Position numbers and translations under genes: made by a program
Notes under the pieces: model-generated
Told to the model about the DNA's origin: nothing
Seen by the model: only the letters and a program-made list of their open reading frames with translations
Database searches by the model: none
DNA from: Desulfobacteraceae bacterium
GTDB lineage: Bacteria > Desulfobacterota > DSM-4660 > Desulfatiglandales > HGW-15
Assembly (NCBI GenBank): GCA_003819975.1
Contig: RPPU01000018.1
Span: forward strand, 1-17,797
Direction of reading: 5' to 3'
DNA length: 17,797 nt
Shown: in pieces, positions 6,947 to 16,093 of the stretch
Position numbering within the stretch: position 1 is the first letter of the stretch
Layout: every line of letters starts with the position of its first letter

Positions 6947-7037
6947 ATGTTTTTGAGCCAAGTTCCTATCTTATTGGAATCATAAAAATTTTGAATATGC
7001 CTTTCCCGATCCCCAAGAACAAGGCCGCCAAATTAGC

Positions 7038-7065
7038 TTGATTTTTGGCTTGATTGTGGTATAAA
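7038..7065 (+). promoter_or_regulatory. Sigma-70-type promoter for tRNA-Arg
   Basis: TTGATT (7038-7043) and TATAAA (7060-7065) are separated by 16 bases. A start near 7072 would lie about 10 bases before the mature tRNA. Confidence 0.6.
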
Positions 7066-7081
7066 AAGCGCCATTCAATAG

Positions 7082-7155
7082 GCCCTCGTAGCTCAGGTGG
7101 ATAGAGCACCAGATTCCTAATCTGGGTGCCGCGTGTTCGAGTCACGCCGAGGGCA
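7082..7155 (+). tRNA. tRNA-Arg (anticodon CCT), CCA not encoded
   Basis: Acceptor GCCCTCG (7082-7088) pairs with CGAGGGC (7148-7154), followed by A73 at 7155. D-arm GCTC/GAGC; anticodon stem CCAGA/TCTGG with loop TTCCTAA, giving CCT; T-arm GCGTG/CACGC with TTCGAGT. The next bases are CTT, so CCA must be added after transcription, unlike the tRNA-His gene in this window. Confidence 0.97.
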
Positions 7156-7176
7156 CTTTTTTATGGTTTTAAACGC

Positions 7177-7212
7177 AATCGGATCAAATAGATCTGATTT
7201 TTATATTTTTTT
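7177..7212 (+). terminator. Intrinsic terminator after tRNA-Arg
   Basis: AATCGGATC (7177-7185) pairs with GATCTGATT (7191-7199) with one G-T pair and an AAATA loop, followed by a T-rich tract to 7212. It separates the tRNA from rplU. Confidence 0.6.
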
Positions 7213-7284
7213 GTTGATTTTTAAAATTAAAAAGGCTAATTCTACCTATTTCGATTTCTGGAAGTCAGAAAGGGGAAATTTATC

Positions 7285-7596
7285 ATGTACGCTGTGATTC
7301 AATCGGGCGGGAAGCAATACCGAGTCACGCCAGGCCTAAGCATTCAAGTTGAGAAATTACCGGGTAATGTGGGTGATAGTATCACCTTTGATCAAGTCCT
7401 GATCGCCTCAGACGGAGACAAGGTTCAAGTCGGCAAACCGCACCTGGAAAACGTTAAAGTGGTCGGGCAACTTAAACGTCAAGGCAAAAGCCGTAAAGTG
7501 CTTATTTTCAAGATTAAACGACGTAAAAACTATCGAAGAAAACGCGGTCATAGACAGGAATTTTCCCTGGTCCAGATCGAAAATATCTTGATGTAA
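7285..7596 (+). CDS. rplU: 50S ribosomal protein L21
   Basis: 103 residues, standard length. The N-terminus MYAVIQSGGKQYRV and the C-terminal rRNA-binding signature KRRKNYRRKRGHRQ (78-91) are typical of bacterial L21. AAAGGGGAAA precedes the ATG. A weak TTGATT at 7214-7219 could be the -35 box of its own promoter after the tRNA-Arg terminator, but no good -10 follows. First gene of the conserved rplU-rpmA-obgE cluster. Confidence 0.98.
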   Translation: MYAVIQSGGKQYRVTPGLSIQVEKLPGNVGDSITFDQVLIASDGDKVQVGKPHLENVKVVGQLKRQGKSRKVLIFKIKRRKNYRRKRGHRQEFSLVQIENILM

Positions 7597-7667
7597 ATGG
7601 TCGGCCCGGCCGAAGCAGGTCGTCAGGTTCAGACGATTTCGGCAGGTTTTTGTTTCCAAATTATTTC

Positions 7668-7699
7668 AAATCGGCATTTTTGAGCGAATGCCTTGATTT
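7668..7699 (+). promoter_or_regulatory. Hairpin just upstream of rpmA
   Basis: GGCATT (7673-7678) pairs with AATGCC (7687-7692). An outer stem AAATC (7668-7672) / GATTT (7695-7699) extends it across a two-base bulge. It ends 12 bases before the rpmA start and lies next to its AAGGAA ribosome binding site, so it might affect translation or processing. No T-run follows. Function not shown. Confidence 0.35.
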
Positions 7700-7711
7700 A
7701 AGGAATGGCAT

Positions 7712-7966
7712 ATGGCACATAAAAAAGCAGGCAGCGGCGCCCGTAATGGGAGAGACAGCGCCGGTCAAAGGTATGGCGTCAAAAGATATTCAGGCCAAAA
7801 AGTCAAAGCCGGTAACATCTTGATGAGACAAAAAGGGACCCGGATTCATCCGGGCACCAATGTCGGCTTAGGTAAAGATTTTACCCTTTTTGCCTTGATT
7901 GATGGGACCGTGACTTTTGAACGTCTTGGCAAGACCCGTAGAAAAGTCAGCGTTTACGGCGCCTAA
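7712..7966 (+). CDS. rpmA: 50S ribosomal protein L27
   Basis: 84 residues. The N-terminus [20 protein letters not shown] and the following YGVKRYSGQ are the L27 signature; the N-terminal arm reaches the peptidyl transferase centre. No cleaved N-terminal extension is present. AAGGAATGGCAT precedes the ATG. The 115-base gap from rplU is long for this pair but contains no open gene. Confidence 0.98.
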   Translation: MAHKKAGSGARNGRDSAGQRYGVKRYSGQKVKAGNILMRQKGTRIHPGTNVGLGKDFTLFALIDGTVTFERLGKTRRKVSVYGA

Positions 7967-7972
7967 GGCTTA

Positions 7973-8013
7973 ATGTTTTTTCGATTCTGAAAAACACAGA
8001 ATCGAAAAAACAT
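7973..8013. repeat. 41-bp palindrome, TTTTTTCGATTCTG type, copy 1
   Basis: Two perfect 17-base arms, 7973-7989 and 7997-8013, surround the loop AAAAACA. The arms read ATGTTTTTTCGATTCTG and its exact reverse complement. It begins six bases after the rpmA stop and may serve as a terminator, though the T-run lies inside the stem instead of after it. A near-identical element is at 16367-16406. Confidence 0.8.
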
Positions 8014-8014
8014 C

Positions 8015-8083
8015 CATTCCGGCCGACTGGAACAGGAAGTTCCAGTGTACTGGAACAGGAGTTCCAGTGAAAATCACCGGAAT
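8015..8083. repeat. GGAAC hairpin repeat, copy 2 (double hairpin)
   Basis: Two tandem hairpins, ACTGGAAC/GTTCCAGT at 8026-8033/8039-8046 and again at 8049-8056/8061-8068, are enclosed by an outer stem, ATTCCGG (8016-8022) / CCGGAAT (8077-8083). The whole can fold into a three-way or cruciform structure. Related to 5704-5752. The 312-base gap between rpmA and obgE holds this and the preceding palindrome; I see nothing else definite in 8084-8278. Confidence 0.75.
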
Positions 8084-8167
8084 AAAACCGTGCGATGAAA
8101 AGCCGGCAAGCCGTTATTTTTTTATCGATAACTTTTTGTCGATATATGGAAACCAAGCGTCTATTAA

Positions 8168-9298
<1,131 letters not shown>

Positions 9299-9549
9299 AA
9301 AACATCACGTTTTAAATCGGGCGGTTTTCATTGGGTGCTCAAGCTTCTTGAGAAAATCGATCTCTTGTTTTATAATGGCTCTCCATAACCGGAACCGCGT
9401 TGGAACATTTATGATGCGCCAGCGGGACCTCGGTGCGGGATTCGGCGCGACGGCAGGCGCATTCGATTAAAATAGCGTTCATGATCGAGAAGTGATCGGC
9501 GTATAATTTACAAACCATTGTACAAACGTCTCGCGGAAAGGAAACCCAT

Positions 9550-10209
9550 TTGCGGCTCGGCATTTTAGGCGGCACTTTTGATCCGATTCACTTAGGCCAT
9601 TTATGCATGGCTGAAGAAACCGGTGAAGAGTTGCATCTGGAAAAGGTCTATTTGATTCCGGCAGCCTTGCCGCCGCATAAAGAAAAAAACATCAGCTCTT
9701 TTCAAGATCGTCTGGCCATGACCCGCTTGGCGGCCCAAGGCTCTTCTTCTATGGAGGTGCTGGATCTGGAAGGCCGGCGGCCGGGATTTTCTTATTCCAT
9801 TGAAACCCTCCAGGAATTGCACCGGCTTTTCGGTCAGCCCTTGGACCTTTTTTTCATCCTGGGCCTGGATGTTTTTCTGGAGATTGAGACCTGGAAGGAT
9901 TACCGCCGCATGATGGATTACTGCAACCTGGCGGTTGTGGAAAGACCCGGGTTTCACATGGAAGCGTGGGAGGCGTTTGTGCCGCGTTTGCAGATGGGTC
10001 TGCAAGCCGGGGAGCAAAGCAATCTCTTCAGGGCCCCGAACGGGAACCAGCTCGTTATTTTGAACCGCATCACCCATTTGGACCTGTCGTCCACTTTGAT
10101 CCGGGAAAAAATCGGGCAGGGAAGATCCGTTCGTTTTCTGGTGCCGGAATCCGTACATCACTATATCGAAGAAAAGAGGTTATATCAACCGCATGGAAGC
10201 ACTCGCTAA
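9550..10209 (+). CDS. nadD: Nicotinate-nucleotide adenylyltransferase
   Basis: 219 residues from a TTG start at 9550, preceded by AAAGGAAA. NadD makes deamido-NAD from nicotinate mononucleotide and ATP in NAD synthesis. It shows the nucleotidyltransferase motif GGTFDPIHLGH (7-17), PAALPPHK (37-44), and the late motif LSSTLIR, equivalent to ISxTxxR. The 3' end overlaps rsfS by 17 bases, so the two are translationally close. The 251-base gap after obgE holds no gene I can support; in several related genomes proB sits here. Confidence 0.95.
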   Translation: MRLGILGGTFDPIHLGHLCMAEETGEELHLEKVYLIPAALPPHKEKNISSFQDRLAMTRLAAQGSSSMEVLDLEGRRPGFSYSIETLQELHRLFGQPLDLFFILGLDVFLEIETWKDYRRMMDYCNLAVVERPGFHMEAWEAFVPRLQMGLQAGEQSNLFRAPNGNQLVILNRITHLDLSSTLIREKIGQGRSVRFLVPESVHHYIEEKRLYQPHGSTR

Positions 10210-10531
10210 AGCCAGACTTTGCCTGCAGATCATCCAGGAGCGCAAGGCCGTTGATCCGATTTTGGTGGAGGTCGGCCAGCTGACCTCCATCGCCGATTAC
10301 TTTCTGATTACCGGCGGCCGCTCCAGCCGCCAGGTTCAGGCCATTGCCAAGCATCTCCGGAAAAGAATGCGCGAGGAAGGATTCCGGCCTTTGGGCGTGG
10401 AAGGGGAGCAGGACGGTAATTGGGTTTTAATGGATTTCGGCGAAATCGTGATTCATATTTTTTATCAAGCGACGCGGGAATTTTACGATCTGGAGAGCCT
10501 TTGGATCGAAGCGCCGCGGGTGGGATTATAA
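10193..10531 (+). CDS. rsfS: Ribosomal silencing factor RsfS
   Basis: 112 residues, typical length. RsfS binds L14 on the 50S subunit and blocks subunit joining under starvation. The family pattern is clear: SIADYFLITGGRSSRQVQAIA, then EGFRPLGVEGEQDGNWVLMDFGEIVIHIF and a final EFYDLESLW. It starts inside nadD, and its TAA shares one base with the ATG of the next gene (TAATG at 10529-10533), which indicates translational coupling. Confidence 0.96.
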   Translation: MEALAKARLCLQIIQERKAVDPILVEVGQLTSIADYFLITGGRSSRQVQAIAKHLRKRMREEGFRPLGVEGEQDGNWVLMDFGEIVIHIFYQATREFYDLESLWIEAPRVGL

Positions 10532-11922
10532 TGAAAAAAAGAGCTATTCAGATTCCGCGCATCGGGGCGTTTTTTATTATTTTTGTTTTTTTTCTCTTGG
10601 GCACGGCCATCGAGGCTTCGGCGCTCATCTCCATTGAAGAGGAAACAAAAATGGGCCGGGAATTTTCAGTAGCGGTGCGTAATCGTTTTGACGTCGTTCA
10701 GGACGATTTTGTCACGCAGTATCTGAACGATCTGGGCCAATACCTGAACCAAAGCGTGGATACCCAATATTTTCCTTTGCATTTATCTTTTATCAATGAC
10801 AACACGCTAAACGGTTTTGCCGGGCCGGGCGGACATATTTATATTTTTACCGGTTTGCTCGATACCATGGATGAGGCCGATGAACTATCCGCGGTTTTAT
10901 GTCATGAAATCGCCCATGTTTCCTCCCGGCATTTAGCCCAAAGAATAGAGCTGAGCAAAAAAATGAGCTGGGTGGCTTTGGCCGGAATGCTGGTCGGCGC
11001 GATCATCGGCAATAAACCGGGCAGCGCCGTTTCCGCCGTCGGCCTATCTGTTCCGGTGCAAGCCATCCTCAATAATACCCGTGAAAACGAACGCGACGCG
11101 GATCAACTCAGTTATAAATACATGACTCATTCCGGATTCGATCCGGGCGGCATTCTGGTCGTGTTGAAAAATCTTAGCCGCGGCAATTACGGCATGGGCG
11201 CGCAAGTGCCGCCTTACTTGCTGACCCACCCCGTCGGTTCGGAGCGTATCGCCAACATTGAAATCATGCTCAAGGGTTTTCATCCCAAACCAAAAAAACC
11301 GGAAGTAACGGCCTTTAGAAAAGCATTCCCTTTCATTAAAGCCTTTTTGCGGGCCAAATATCAAAAATCGGAAGACGCGGAACGATGGTTCAAGCAGGAC
11401 CTGGCGAAAGGCATGAACAGCGAGGTTGCCTATTTTGGTTTGGGCATACTGGCTAAAGAACATGCCGAATACGACAAAGCCATTTCTTTTTTTCAAAAAG
11501 CTCTTGAAACCCTGCCGAAATCCATGCCGGCCTTGCGGAACCTGGGGGAAGCCTATCTGCTGAAAGGCGATTATGAACCGGCCTTGCGCATCATGAATCG
11601 GGCTTTGGAGATCGACAAACAGGACGCATCCACTTTACTGCTCTTGGCAAACACCTATCAATATATGGAGAAATTTCAAAAGGCGACGGATACCTATGAA
11701 AAGATTATCGCGCTGGATAAAGCCAACGACGATACTTACTATCAAACAGGCCTTGCTTACGGCCGGCAGGATAAGTTGGGTTTGGCCCATTATTATTTCG
11801 GGATTCATTTTAAAAGGCGCGGAGAGCCGGATAAAGCCAAATTCCATTTCGATAAAGCCTTGGGATTCGCAAAAGACGATCCGGTTTTACGTAACCGGAT
11901 CGAGAACGCCATGAAGGAATAA
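10531..11922 (+). CDS. bepA: Periplasmic M48 metalloprotease with TPR repeats, BepA-like
   Basis: 463 residues. The signal peptide spans about residues 1-31 (MKKRAIQIPR, hydrophobic core, ASA). The M48 zinc site is complete: HEIAH at 125-129 and the third ligand Glu187 in ENERDAD. Residues about 300-460 form tetratricopeptide repeats (AYFGLGILAKEHAEYDKAI, ALRNLGEAYLLKGDYEPAL and two or more further units). This is the BepA/YfgC layout, a chaperone-protease for outer-membrane protein assembly. The ATG at 10531 overlaps the rsfS stop; an in-frame start at 10420 would lie inside rsfS and lose the signal peptide. BepA itself is an inference; other M48-TPR proteins exist. Confidence 0.85.
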   Translation: MKKRAIQIPRIGAFFIIFVFFLLGTAIEASALISIEEETKMGREFSVAVRNRFDVVQDDFVTQYLNDLGQYLNQSVDTQYFPLHLSFINDNTLNGFAGPGGHIYIFTGLLDTMDEADELSAVLCHEIAHVSSRHLAQRIELSKKMSWVALAGMLVGAIIGNKPGSAVSAVGLSVPVQAILNNTRENERDADQLSYKYMTHSGFDPGGILVVLKNLSRGNYGMGAQVPPYLLTHPVGSERIANIEIMLKGFHPKPKKPEVTAFRKAFPFIKAFLRAKYQKSEDAERWFKQDLAKGMNSEVAYFGLGILAKEHAEYDKAISFFQKALETLPKSMPALRNLGEAYLLKGDYEPALRIMNRALEIDKQDASTLLLLANTYQYMEKFQKATDTYEKIIALDKANDDTYYQTGLAYGRQDKLGLAHYYFGIHFKRRGEPDKAKFHFDKALGFAKDDPVLRNRIENAMKE

Positions 11923-11927
11923 GTAAG

Positions 11928-11957
11928 AACGTGAGAAGTGAAACGGCAAACGTGAAA
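11928..11957. repeat. GTGAAACG-type repeat, left block
   Basis: The block consists of related short units (AACGTGAGAAGTGAAACGGC, then AAACGTGAAA) directly after the protease stop. Fifteen bases, GTGAAACGGCAAACG (11938-11952), recur in inverted orientation at 12185-12199. Confidence 0.7.
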
Positions 11958-12021
11958 GGTTCCGCAATCAGGATGCGGCGTTTTGATGACTGATTACGGA
12001 TTAAACGGCATGCTTTGTACT

Positions 12022-12099
12022 CTTCCGGAATTCACCGGAAGGGTATCCCAGCCTTGAGATTTTTTTATTCTTTTGCATTAAAAAATAATGCGCTTTTTT
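12022..12099 (+). terminator. Two hairpins; the second is a probable intrinsic terminator
   Basis: CTTCCGG (12022-12028) pairs with CCGGAAG (12035-12041) without a T-run. GCATTA (12075-12080) then pairs with TAATGC (12086-12091) around AAAAA, followed after GC by six T (12094-12099). The second hairpin fits a weak, AT-rich terminator for the protease gene. The gap between the convergent genes (11923-12155) contains no open gene. Confidence 0.5.
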
Positions 12100-12155
12100 A
12101 TATTTTTGCGCTTCAATTTAAGTAACAATAGAGTAATCCAACGGGTTTTTGACCG

Positions 12156-12635
12156 TCACTCGCCAAATGACATTTCACGTTTCTCGTTTGCCGTTTCACA
12201 CGCTTGCAATTTAAATCTGATTCTCAAAACCTCATTTTCAAAAGTGATCGAAACGATCTGAAAGCGGCCGATTGTTTTTGTTGCGGAAACATGGTCGCCG
12301 ATGCAGGGGCAGGCGTCATAGTCGCCGATCTTCACGATGCGGATCCGGTCGCCGGCCTCTTCGGGGAGGCGTTCCAGGTTGTATTTTTTTTGGGCTTCCG
12401 CTCGGTCGATAAACTCTTCGGAGACCGGCAGATCGCTTAGAATGACTTCATTGACCTGTTCCGCGATGCGGACCAGATCTTCTTCGGTCAACGGACGTTC
12501 AAAACGATAGTCGCATTTAGATTTCTTTTTTTCCAAATGAATGCTGAAGGCGCGGCCGCAATGGAACATCCGGTCCATGACCTGGTTCAGGATATGTTCG
12601 GCCGAGTGCATGCGCGGGTCGGTTTCTTTTTTCAA
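12156..12635 (-). CDS. AlaX-like alanyl-tRNA editing hydrolase
   Basis: 159 residues from a TTG at 12635 with TTTAGGAGA eight bases upstream. The stand-alone editing domain hydrolyses Ser- or Gly-mischarged tRNA(Ala). Zinc ligands of the AlaRS/ThrRS editing fold are visible: HSAEH (His10, His14) and CIGDH (Cys111, His115). There is no N-terminal barrel, so it is the short type. An upstream in-frame start would read through the palindrome at 12683-12710 and is rejected. The last 15 or so residues (ACETANEKREMSFGE) are encoded by the inverted GTGAAACG-type repeat, so the original C-terminus may have been replaced or extended. Confidence 0.85.
   Translation of the reverse strand: MKKETDPRMHSAEHILNQVMDRMFHCGRAFSIHLEKKKSKCDYRFERPLTEEDLVRIAEQVNEVILSDLPVSEEFIDRAEAQKKYNLERLPEEAGDRIRIVKIGDYDACPCIGDHVSATKTIGRFQIVSITFENEVLRIRFKLQACETANEKREMSFGE
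12171..12199. repeat. GTGAAACG-type repeat, right inverted block
   Basis: CGTTTGCCGTTTCAC (12185-12199) is the exact reverse complement of 11938-11952, and 12171-12184 continues the same short-unit pattern (CATTTCACGTTTCT). It lies within the 3' end of the AlaX-like gene. Confidence 0.7.
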
Positions 12636-12682
12636 TGGATTTTCTCCTAAAGATATGTTTGTGTCATCAAAAAAAGATAGCA

Positions 12683-12710
12683 GTAGGGGCGACCGGCCGG
12701 TCGCCCCTAC
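12683..12710. repeat. 28-bp perfect palindrome, GTAGGGG arms, GC-rich core
   Basis: GTAGGGGCGACCGG (12683-12696) is followed at once by its exact reverse complement (12697-12710). The arms GTAGGGG/CCCCTAC match those at 3881-3908. It lies 48 bases upstream of the AlaX-like start and downstream of the kinase gene, so it would fall between two same-strand genes in any joint transcript. Confidence 0.85.
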
Positions 12711-12823
12711 CCGGAAAGATTTCAGTGCCAACATATCATGGCGCCACAAGGACGTCCAGCAATCCGGAATCAAGCGTTGAAATTTTTTTCAAAGAGGGTA
12801 AAATTGGCCGGGAGCGCAAGGCA

Positions 12824-14851
12824 TCAGTCCAGTATTTCCCGGATCTTTTGCGAGAGGTTTTGAATGGTGAAGGGTTTTTGGATAAAACCCTGGCAGCCTT
12901 TTTTTAACAATTGGAAGGCCTGACTGTTCAGGCTGTAACCGCTGGCCAAAAGGATTTTGACATCCGGTCTGAGCTTTTTAAGATGTTTGTATACTTCCGC
13001 GCCCCCCATACCCGGCATGATCATGTCCAAGATGACCAGATCGATTTTTTTATTTTGCTCTTTATAAACATCGACACCTTCCCGGCCGCCTTTGGCTGCA
13101 ATGACCTGGTATCCGATTTTTTCCAAAAGGCTCTGCGCTGTTCCTAAAATCATCTCTTCATCGTCCACCAGCAAAATCGTCTCTTGGCCCGGAAAGATTT
13201 GCGCCGGTAACGGGACTTCCTTAGAAAGGCCTTTTTCAGAAATGGGAAGATAGATGGTGAAGGTGGTCCCTTTGCCCGGCTCGCTGTCTACTTTGATAAA
13301 GCCGTTGTGATTTTTGATAATGCCGTAAGCCGAAGAGAGCCCCAGGCCGGTTCCTTTGCCCATTTCTTTGGTTGTGAAAAACGGGTCAAATACTCTTGAC
13401 CGGACGGTTTCATCCATGCCGATGCCGGTGTCGGTGATGGCGATGCGCACATAGCGGCCCGCCTTCAATTCATAAGGTTTGAGCATCTTTTCGTCCAGAA
13501 AAACATTTTCGGTGTGCAAGTAGAGATCGCCGCCGTCCGGCATGGCTTGCCAGGCATTGACATACATATTGAGCAGAACTTGTTCTATCTGCCCCGGATC
13601 GACTTCCACCGGCCATACTCCGTTCTGCAAATAGCGGTGAATCGTGATCTCCTTTCTAGTCCGCCCGAACATCTTTGAATTTTTTTCAACCAGTTCGTTG
13701 AGATCGGTCGGCCGGACCTCGTATTTCCCGGACAGGGAAAAACCCAATAATTGGCGGGTCAATTCGGCGCCCCGTTTCACGTATTCTTCGATGTGCTTCA
13801 GGTTTTCATGGTGAATGCGATCTTCGGCAAAATCCAGGAGCATCAGGGACGCATTGCCTTGAATGCCGGTGAGCAGGTTGTTGAAGTCATGGGCGATCCC
13901 GCCCGCCAAGGTCCCGATGGCTTTCATTTTTTGGGCATGGTTTAATTCCTGCCCCAGTCTTTTTTGCTCGGTAATGTCTCTTAAGGTGATGACGCTGCCG
14001 GCCCAATGACCGTCATGATCGCGCCAAACCGCGGCGCTCATGCTGATATGAATGATCACGCCGTCTTTCGTACTCCGGCAGGTTTCAAAGCCGGAAAAAC
14101 TCTCCCCGCGTTTGACTTGTTCCAATTTCAAGCGCTCGGCCTGCCGGTATTTTTCCGGAACATGGTCCAGTTTTTTAAACAGAATTTCTTCGGGTTTCCA
14201 GCCGAAGACCCGGGTGAAGGCCGGGTTGATGTAGGTGATGATGCCCTTGTGATCGTAAACGACAATGGGGTCGGGAGCAAACTCCAAAACCTGGCGGTAT
14301 CTTTCCTCGCTTTCCTTAAGGGTCTCTTCGGCTGTTTTTCGTTTGGTTATATTGCGGATAACGGCAATGATTTGCCGGTCCGACGCCGGTAAAAGGCGGG
14401 CTTCGTAATGATTTTCGAGTTTTTCGCCTTTGATCGAATACTCCATGCTGACCATGGCGTTGGATTTAAGCGTTTCTTCAATCGCTTCCTGAAACTTTTT
14501 CCCGATCTCTTTGATGGGAATGTCGTAGATATACTTGCCGATGAGGCGTTCGGGTTGAATGTAGAGGTCCATGGTCCGGCCGCCCTTAAAATCTAAAATG
14601 GCGCCGGTGTGATCGAGGCGGAAAAACAGGTCGGGAAAAACCTGGAAAATCGAATTGAGCTCCGCATTGGCCTGGAGCAGTTCTTTCGAGCTCAGATCCA
14701 GGGAGCGTTCCAGCATGTTGCGGTCGTCATCCGATTGGAGGTAAGCCTTATTGACGTCTTCAATGAACCCGCTGAGATCGCCGGCGGCCGAATAGGGGTT
14801 TTTGAAATAGTGCTTGAGTTGGCGCTTCAACAAGCTGTGCATTTTTTGCAT
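12824..14851 (-). CDS. Hybrid sensor histidine kinase, PAS-PAS-HK-receiver
   Basis: 675 residues, no membrane span, so probably cytoplasmic. In order: an N-terminal helical region (about 1-66), PAS 1 (66-170), PAS 2 (183-297, including [21 protein letters not shown]), HisKA with phospho-acceptor His321 in [11 protein letters not shown], and HATPase_c with N432, DTGIGM (474-479) and GKGTGLGL (498-505). A receiver domain (558-675) has Asp563/Asp564, phospho-acceptor Asp609 and Lys659. All catalytic residues are present. The start lies six bases after the FIST stop codon, so the two are surely co-expressed. No DNA-binding output domain exists; the receiver may relay phosphate to a separate partner or feed back on the kinase. 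Confidence 0.95.
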   Translation of the reverse strand: MQKMHSLLKRQLKHYFKNPYSAAGDLSGFIEDVNKAYLQSDDDRNMLERSLDLSSKELLQANAELNSIFQVFPDLFFRLDHTGAILDFKGGRTMDLYIQPERLIGKYIYDIPIKEIGKKFQEAIEETLKSNAMVSMEYSIKGEKLENHYEARLLPASDRQIIAVIRNITKRKTAEETLKESEERYRQVLEFAPDPIVVYDHKGIITYINPAFTRVFGWKPEEILFKKLDHVPEKYRQAERLKLEQVKRGESFSGFETCRSTKDGVIIHISMSAAVWRDHDGHWAGSVITLRDITEQKRLGQELNHAQKMKAIGTLAGGIAHDFNNLLTGIQGNASLMLLDFAEDRIHHENLKHIEEYVKRGAELTRQLLGFSLSGKYEVRPTDLNELVEKNSKMFGRTRKEITIHRYLQNGVWPVEVDPGQIEQVLLNMYVNAWQAMPDGGDLYLHTENVFLDEKMLKPYELKAGRYVRIAITDTGIGMDETVRSRVFDPFFTTKEMGKGTGLGLSSAYGIIKNHNGFIKVDSEPGKGTTFTIYLPISEKGLSKEVPLPAQIFPGQETILLVDDEEMILGTAQSLLEKIGYQVIAAKGGREGVDVYKEQNKKIDLVILDMIMPGMGGAEVYKHLKKLRPDVKILLASGYSLNSQAFQLLKKGCQGFIQKPFTIQNLSQKIREILD

Positions 14852-14857
14852 GGGCGA

Positions 14858-15994
14858 TCACTCGCTTAAAGTCGTAACCGTCATGGTCTGGTTATGCAAG
14901 ACGCATTTGCCGCCGGGTGTGAATGGCGCAATTTCTCCGTAAGAATAAAATCCGGTCAAAGCGGTGCGATGGCCGAGCACTTCCAGGACGCCTTCGACCT
15001 CTTCCTCTACTCTTTGTTTTAAAACCATTTTTCGGCCGACACAGCTGATCAACACAGCCAAGTCCGGCGAGGAACGGCCCACGGCTTCATAGCTGATCTT
15101 GGCCGCGCCGATGGCCCCGTCGATCAAGCGGTCGAAATTCGCTTTCATTAAGCGGGCATAGGCGCCTTCCGGCACATCCCCGGCAAAAATAAGGCTTTGT
15201 CTTTTTTCGTCGATGGCCAAAATGGTTCGCACCAGGCCGGAATCTTGTTCACGGGTGCGGATACTCAAAGGGAAAAGGAGACCGGAGGCGGGCAAGTCCC
15301 GGGCATGATCCCCCAAGTAAATCTTATATAGTTCCAAGGCCGATTTATGGTCGAGTTCATAGAGAATATTGCCCTGGGAGCGCGTAATCAGTCGTTCGGG
15401 GCCGAAGGGGTCCCAACCGCCCAAAGAACCGAACCCGACTTTGATGCGTTTTCCGTATAAACCGATCGCAGCCACGGCGCCGCTTTGCGGCGGTCCGTTT
15501 AAGAAGACGAAGGTTTCCTTAAAGTCGGCGCCGTCGCCGGAAAGCCCACCGGTGATGGTGACCTCGGGCGGAAAATGGTCGGTCAAGCCGGCCACCAGTT
15601 CGGAGCCGTTCATGTTGATTCCGTCGGAAAGGACAAAAACATGGACCAGGCCTTTTTTCTCCAATAAGCCGGCCAGGTATTCCCCGGCATGGTAGCTGTT
15701 TTTCAGGTCCCGGGCTTGAGCCAGAATGCATTGGATCGGAGTATGTTCAAAATGAACCGCGGTCAAAGACAAGGAGTCATCGCTAACCTGGGTGTCAAAG
15801 ATCTCACCGGCCGTGGAGCAGCCGAACACACAAGCCTTGGGATAGGCTTTTTGTATGGTTTTCATAAGCTCTTGGTTCATGAGATTTGAGGCGGAACCGA
15901 AAACCAAAACCAATTGCGCGGTTTGGGTCCATTCACCGGGTGGGCTTGGCTTCCATCCTTTGGCGGGGAGCCATTTTTTTTGTTCGATTTTCAT
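14858..15994 (-). CDS. FIST-domain sensory protein
   Basis: 378 residues with both FIST N and FIST C domains. Typical motifs are FGCSTAGEI (57-65), LSDGINMNGSELV (122-134), TGGLSGDGADF (148-158), and at the end GFYSYGEIAP (348-357) and HNQTMTVTTL. FIST domains are proposed to bind small ligands such as amino acids and to feed signal-transduction proteins. No signal peptide or membrane span. The ATG at 15994 has AAAGAGAT upstream. It is the first gene of a two-gene operon with the hybrid kinase; a weak TTGAGC ... GATACT promoter-like pair lies on the - strand near 16025-16055. Confidence 0.93.
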   Translation of the reverse strand: MKIEQKKWLPAKGWKPSPPGEWTQTAQLVLVFGSASNLMNQELMKTIQKAYPKACVFGCSTAGEIFDTQVSDDSLSLTAVHFEHTPIQCILAQARDLKNSYHAGEYLAGLLEKKGLVHVFVLSDGINMNGSELVAGLTDHFPPEVTITGGLSGDGADFKETFVFLNGPPQSGAVAAIGLYGKRIKVGFGSLGGWDPFGPERLITRSQGNILYELDHKSALELYKIYLGDHARDLPASGLLFPLSIRTREQDSGLVRTILAIDEKRQSLIFAGDVPEGAYARLMKANFDRLIDGAIGAAKISYEAVGRSSPDLAVLISCVGRKMVLKQRVEEEVEGVLEVLGHRTALTGFYSYGEIAPFTPGGKCVLHNQTMTVTTLSE

Positions 15995-16093
15995 GTGTTT
16001 ATCTCTTTTTGGATCTTATTTCGATCAAATCATGCGGTTAGTATCTAAAGTGTTATATTGCGCTCAAAATCGTTAAAATTTTATCGAAAGGCG

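Noticed and set aside
9339..9482. Possible small Cys/His protein on the - strand
   Set aside because: No Shine-Dalgarno sequence, no recognised family and no partner gene; left only as a note on the gap.
12636..12773. N-terminal extension of the AlaX-like protein
   Set aside because: The added residues are a read-through of the 12683-12710 palindrome, while the TTG at 12635 has a strong ribosome binding site.
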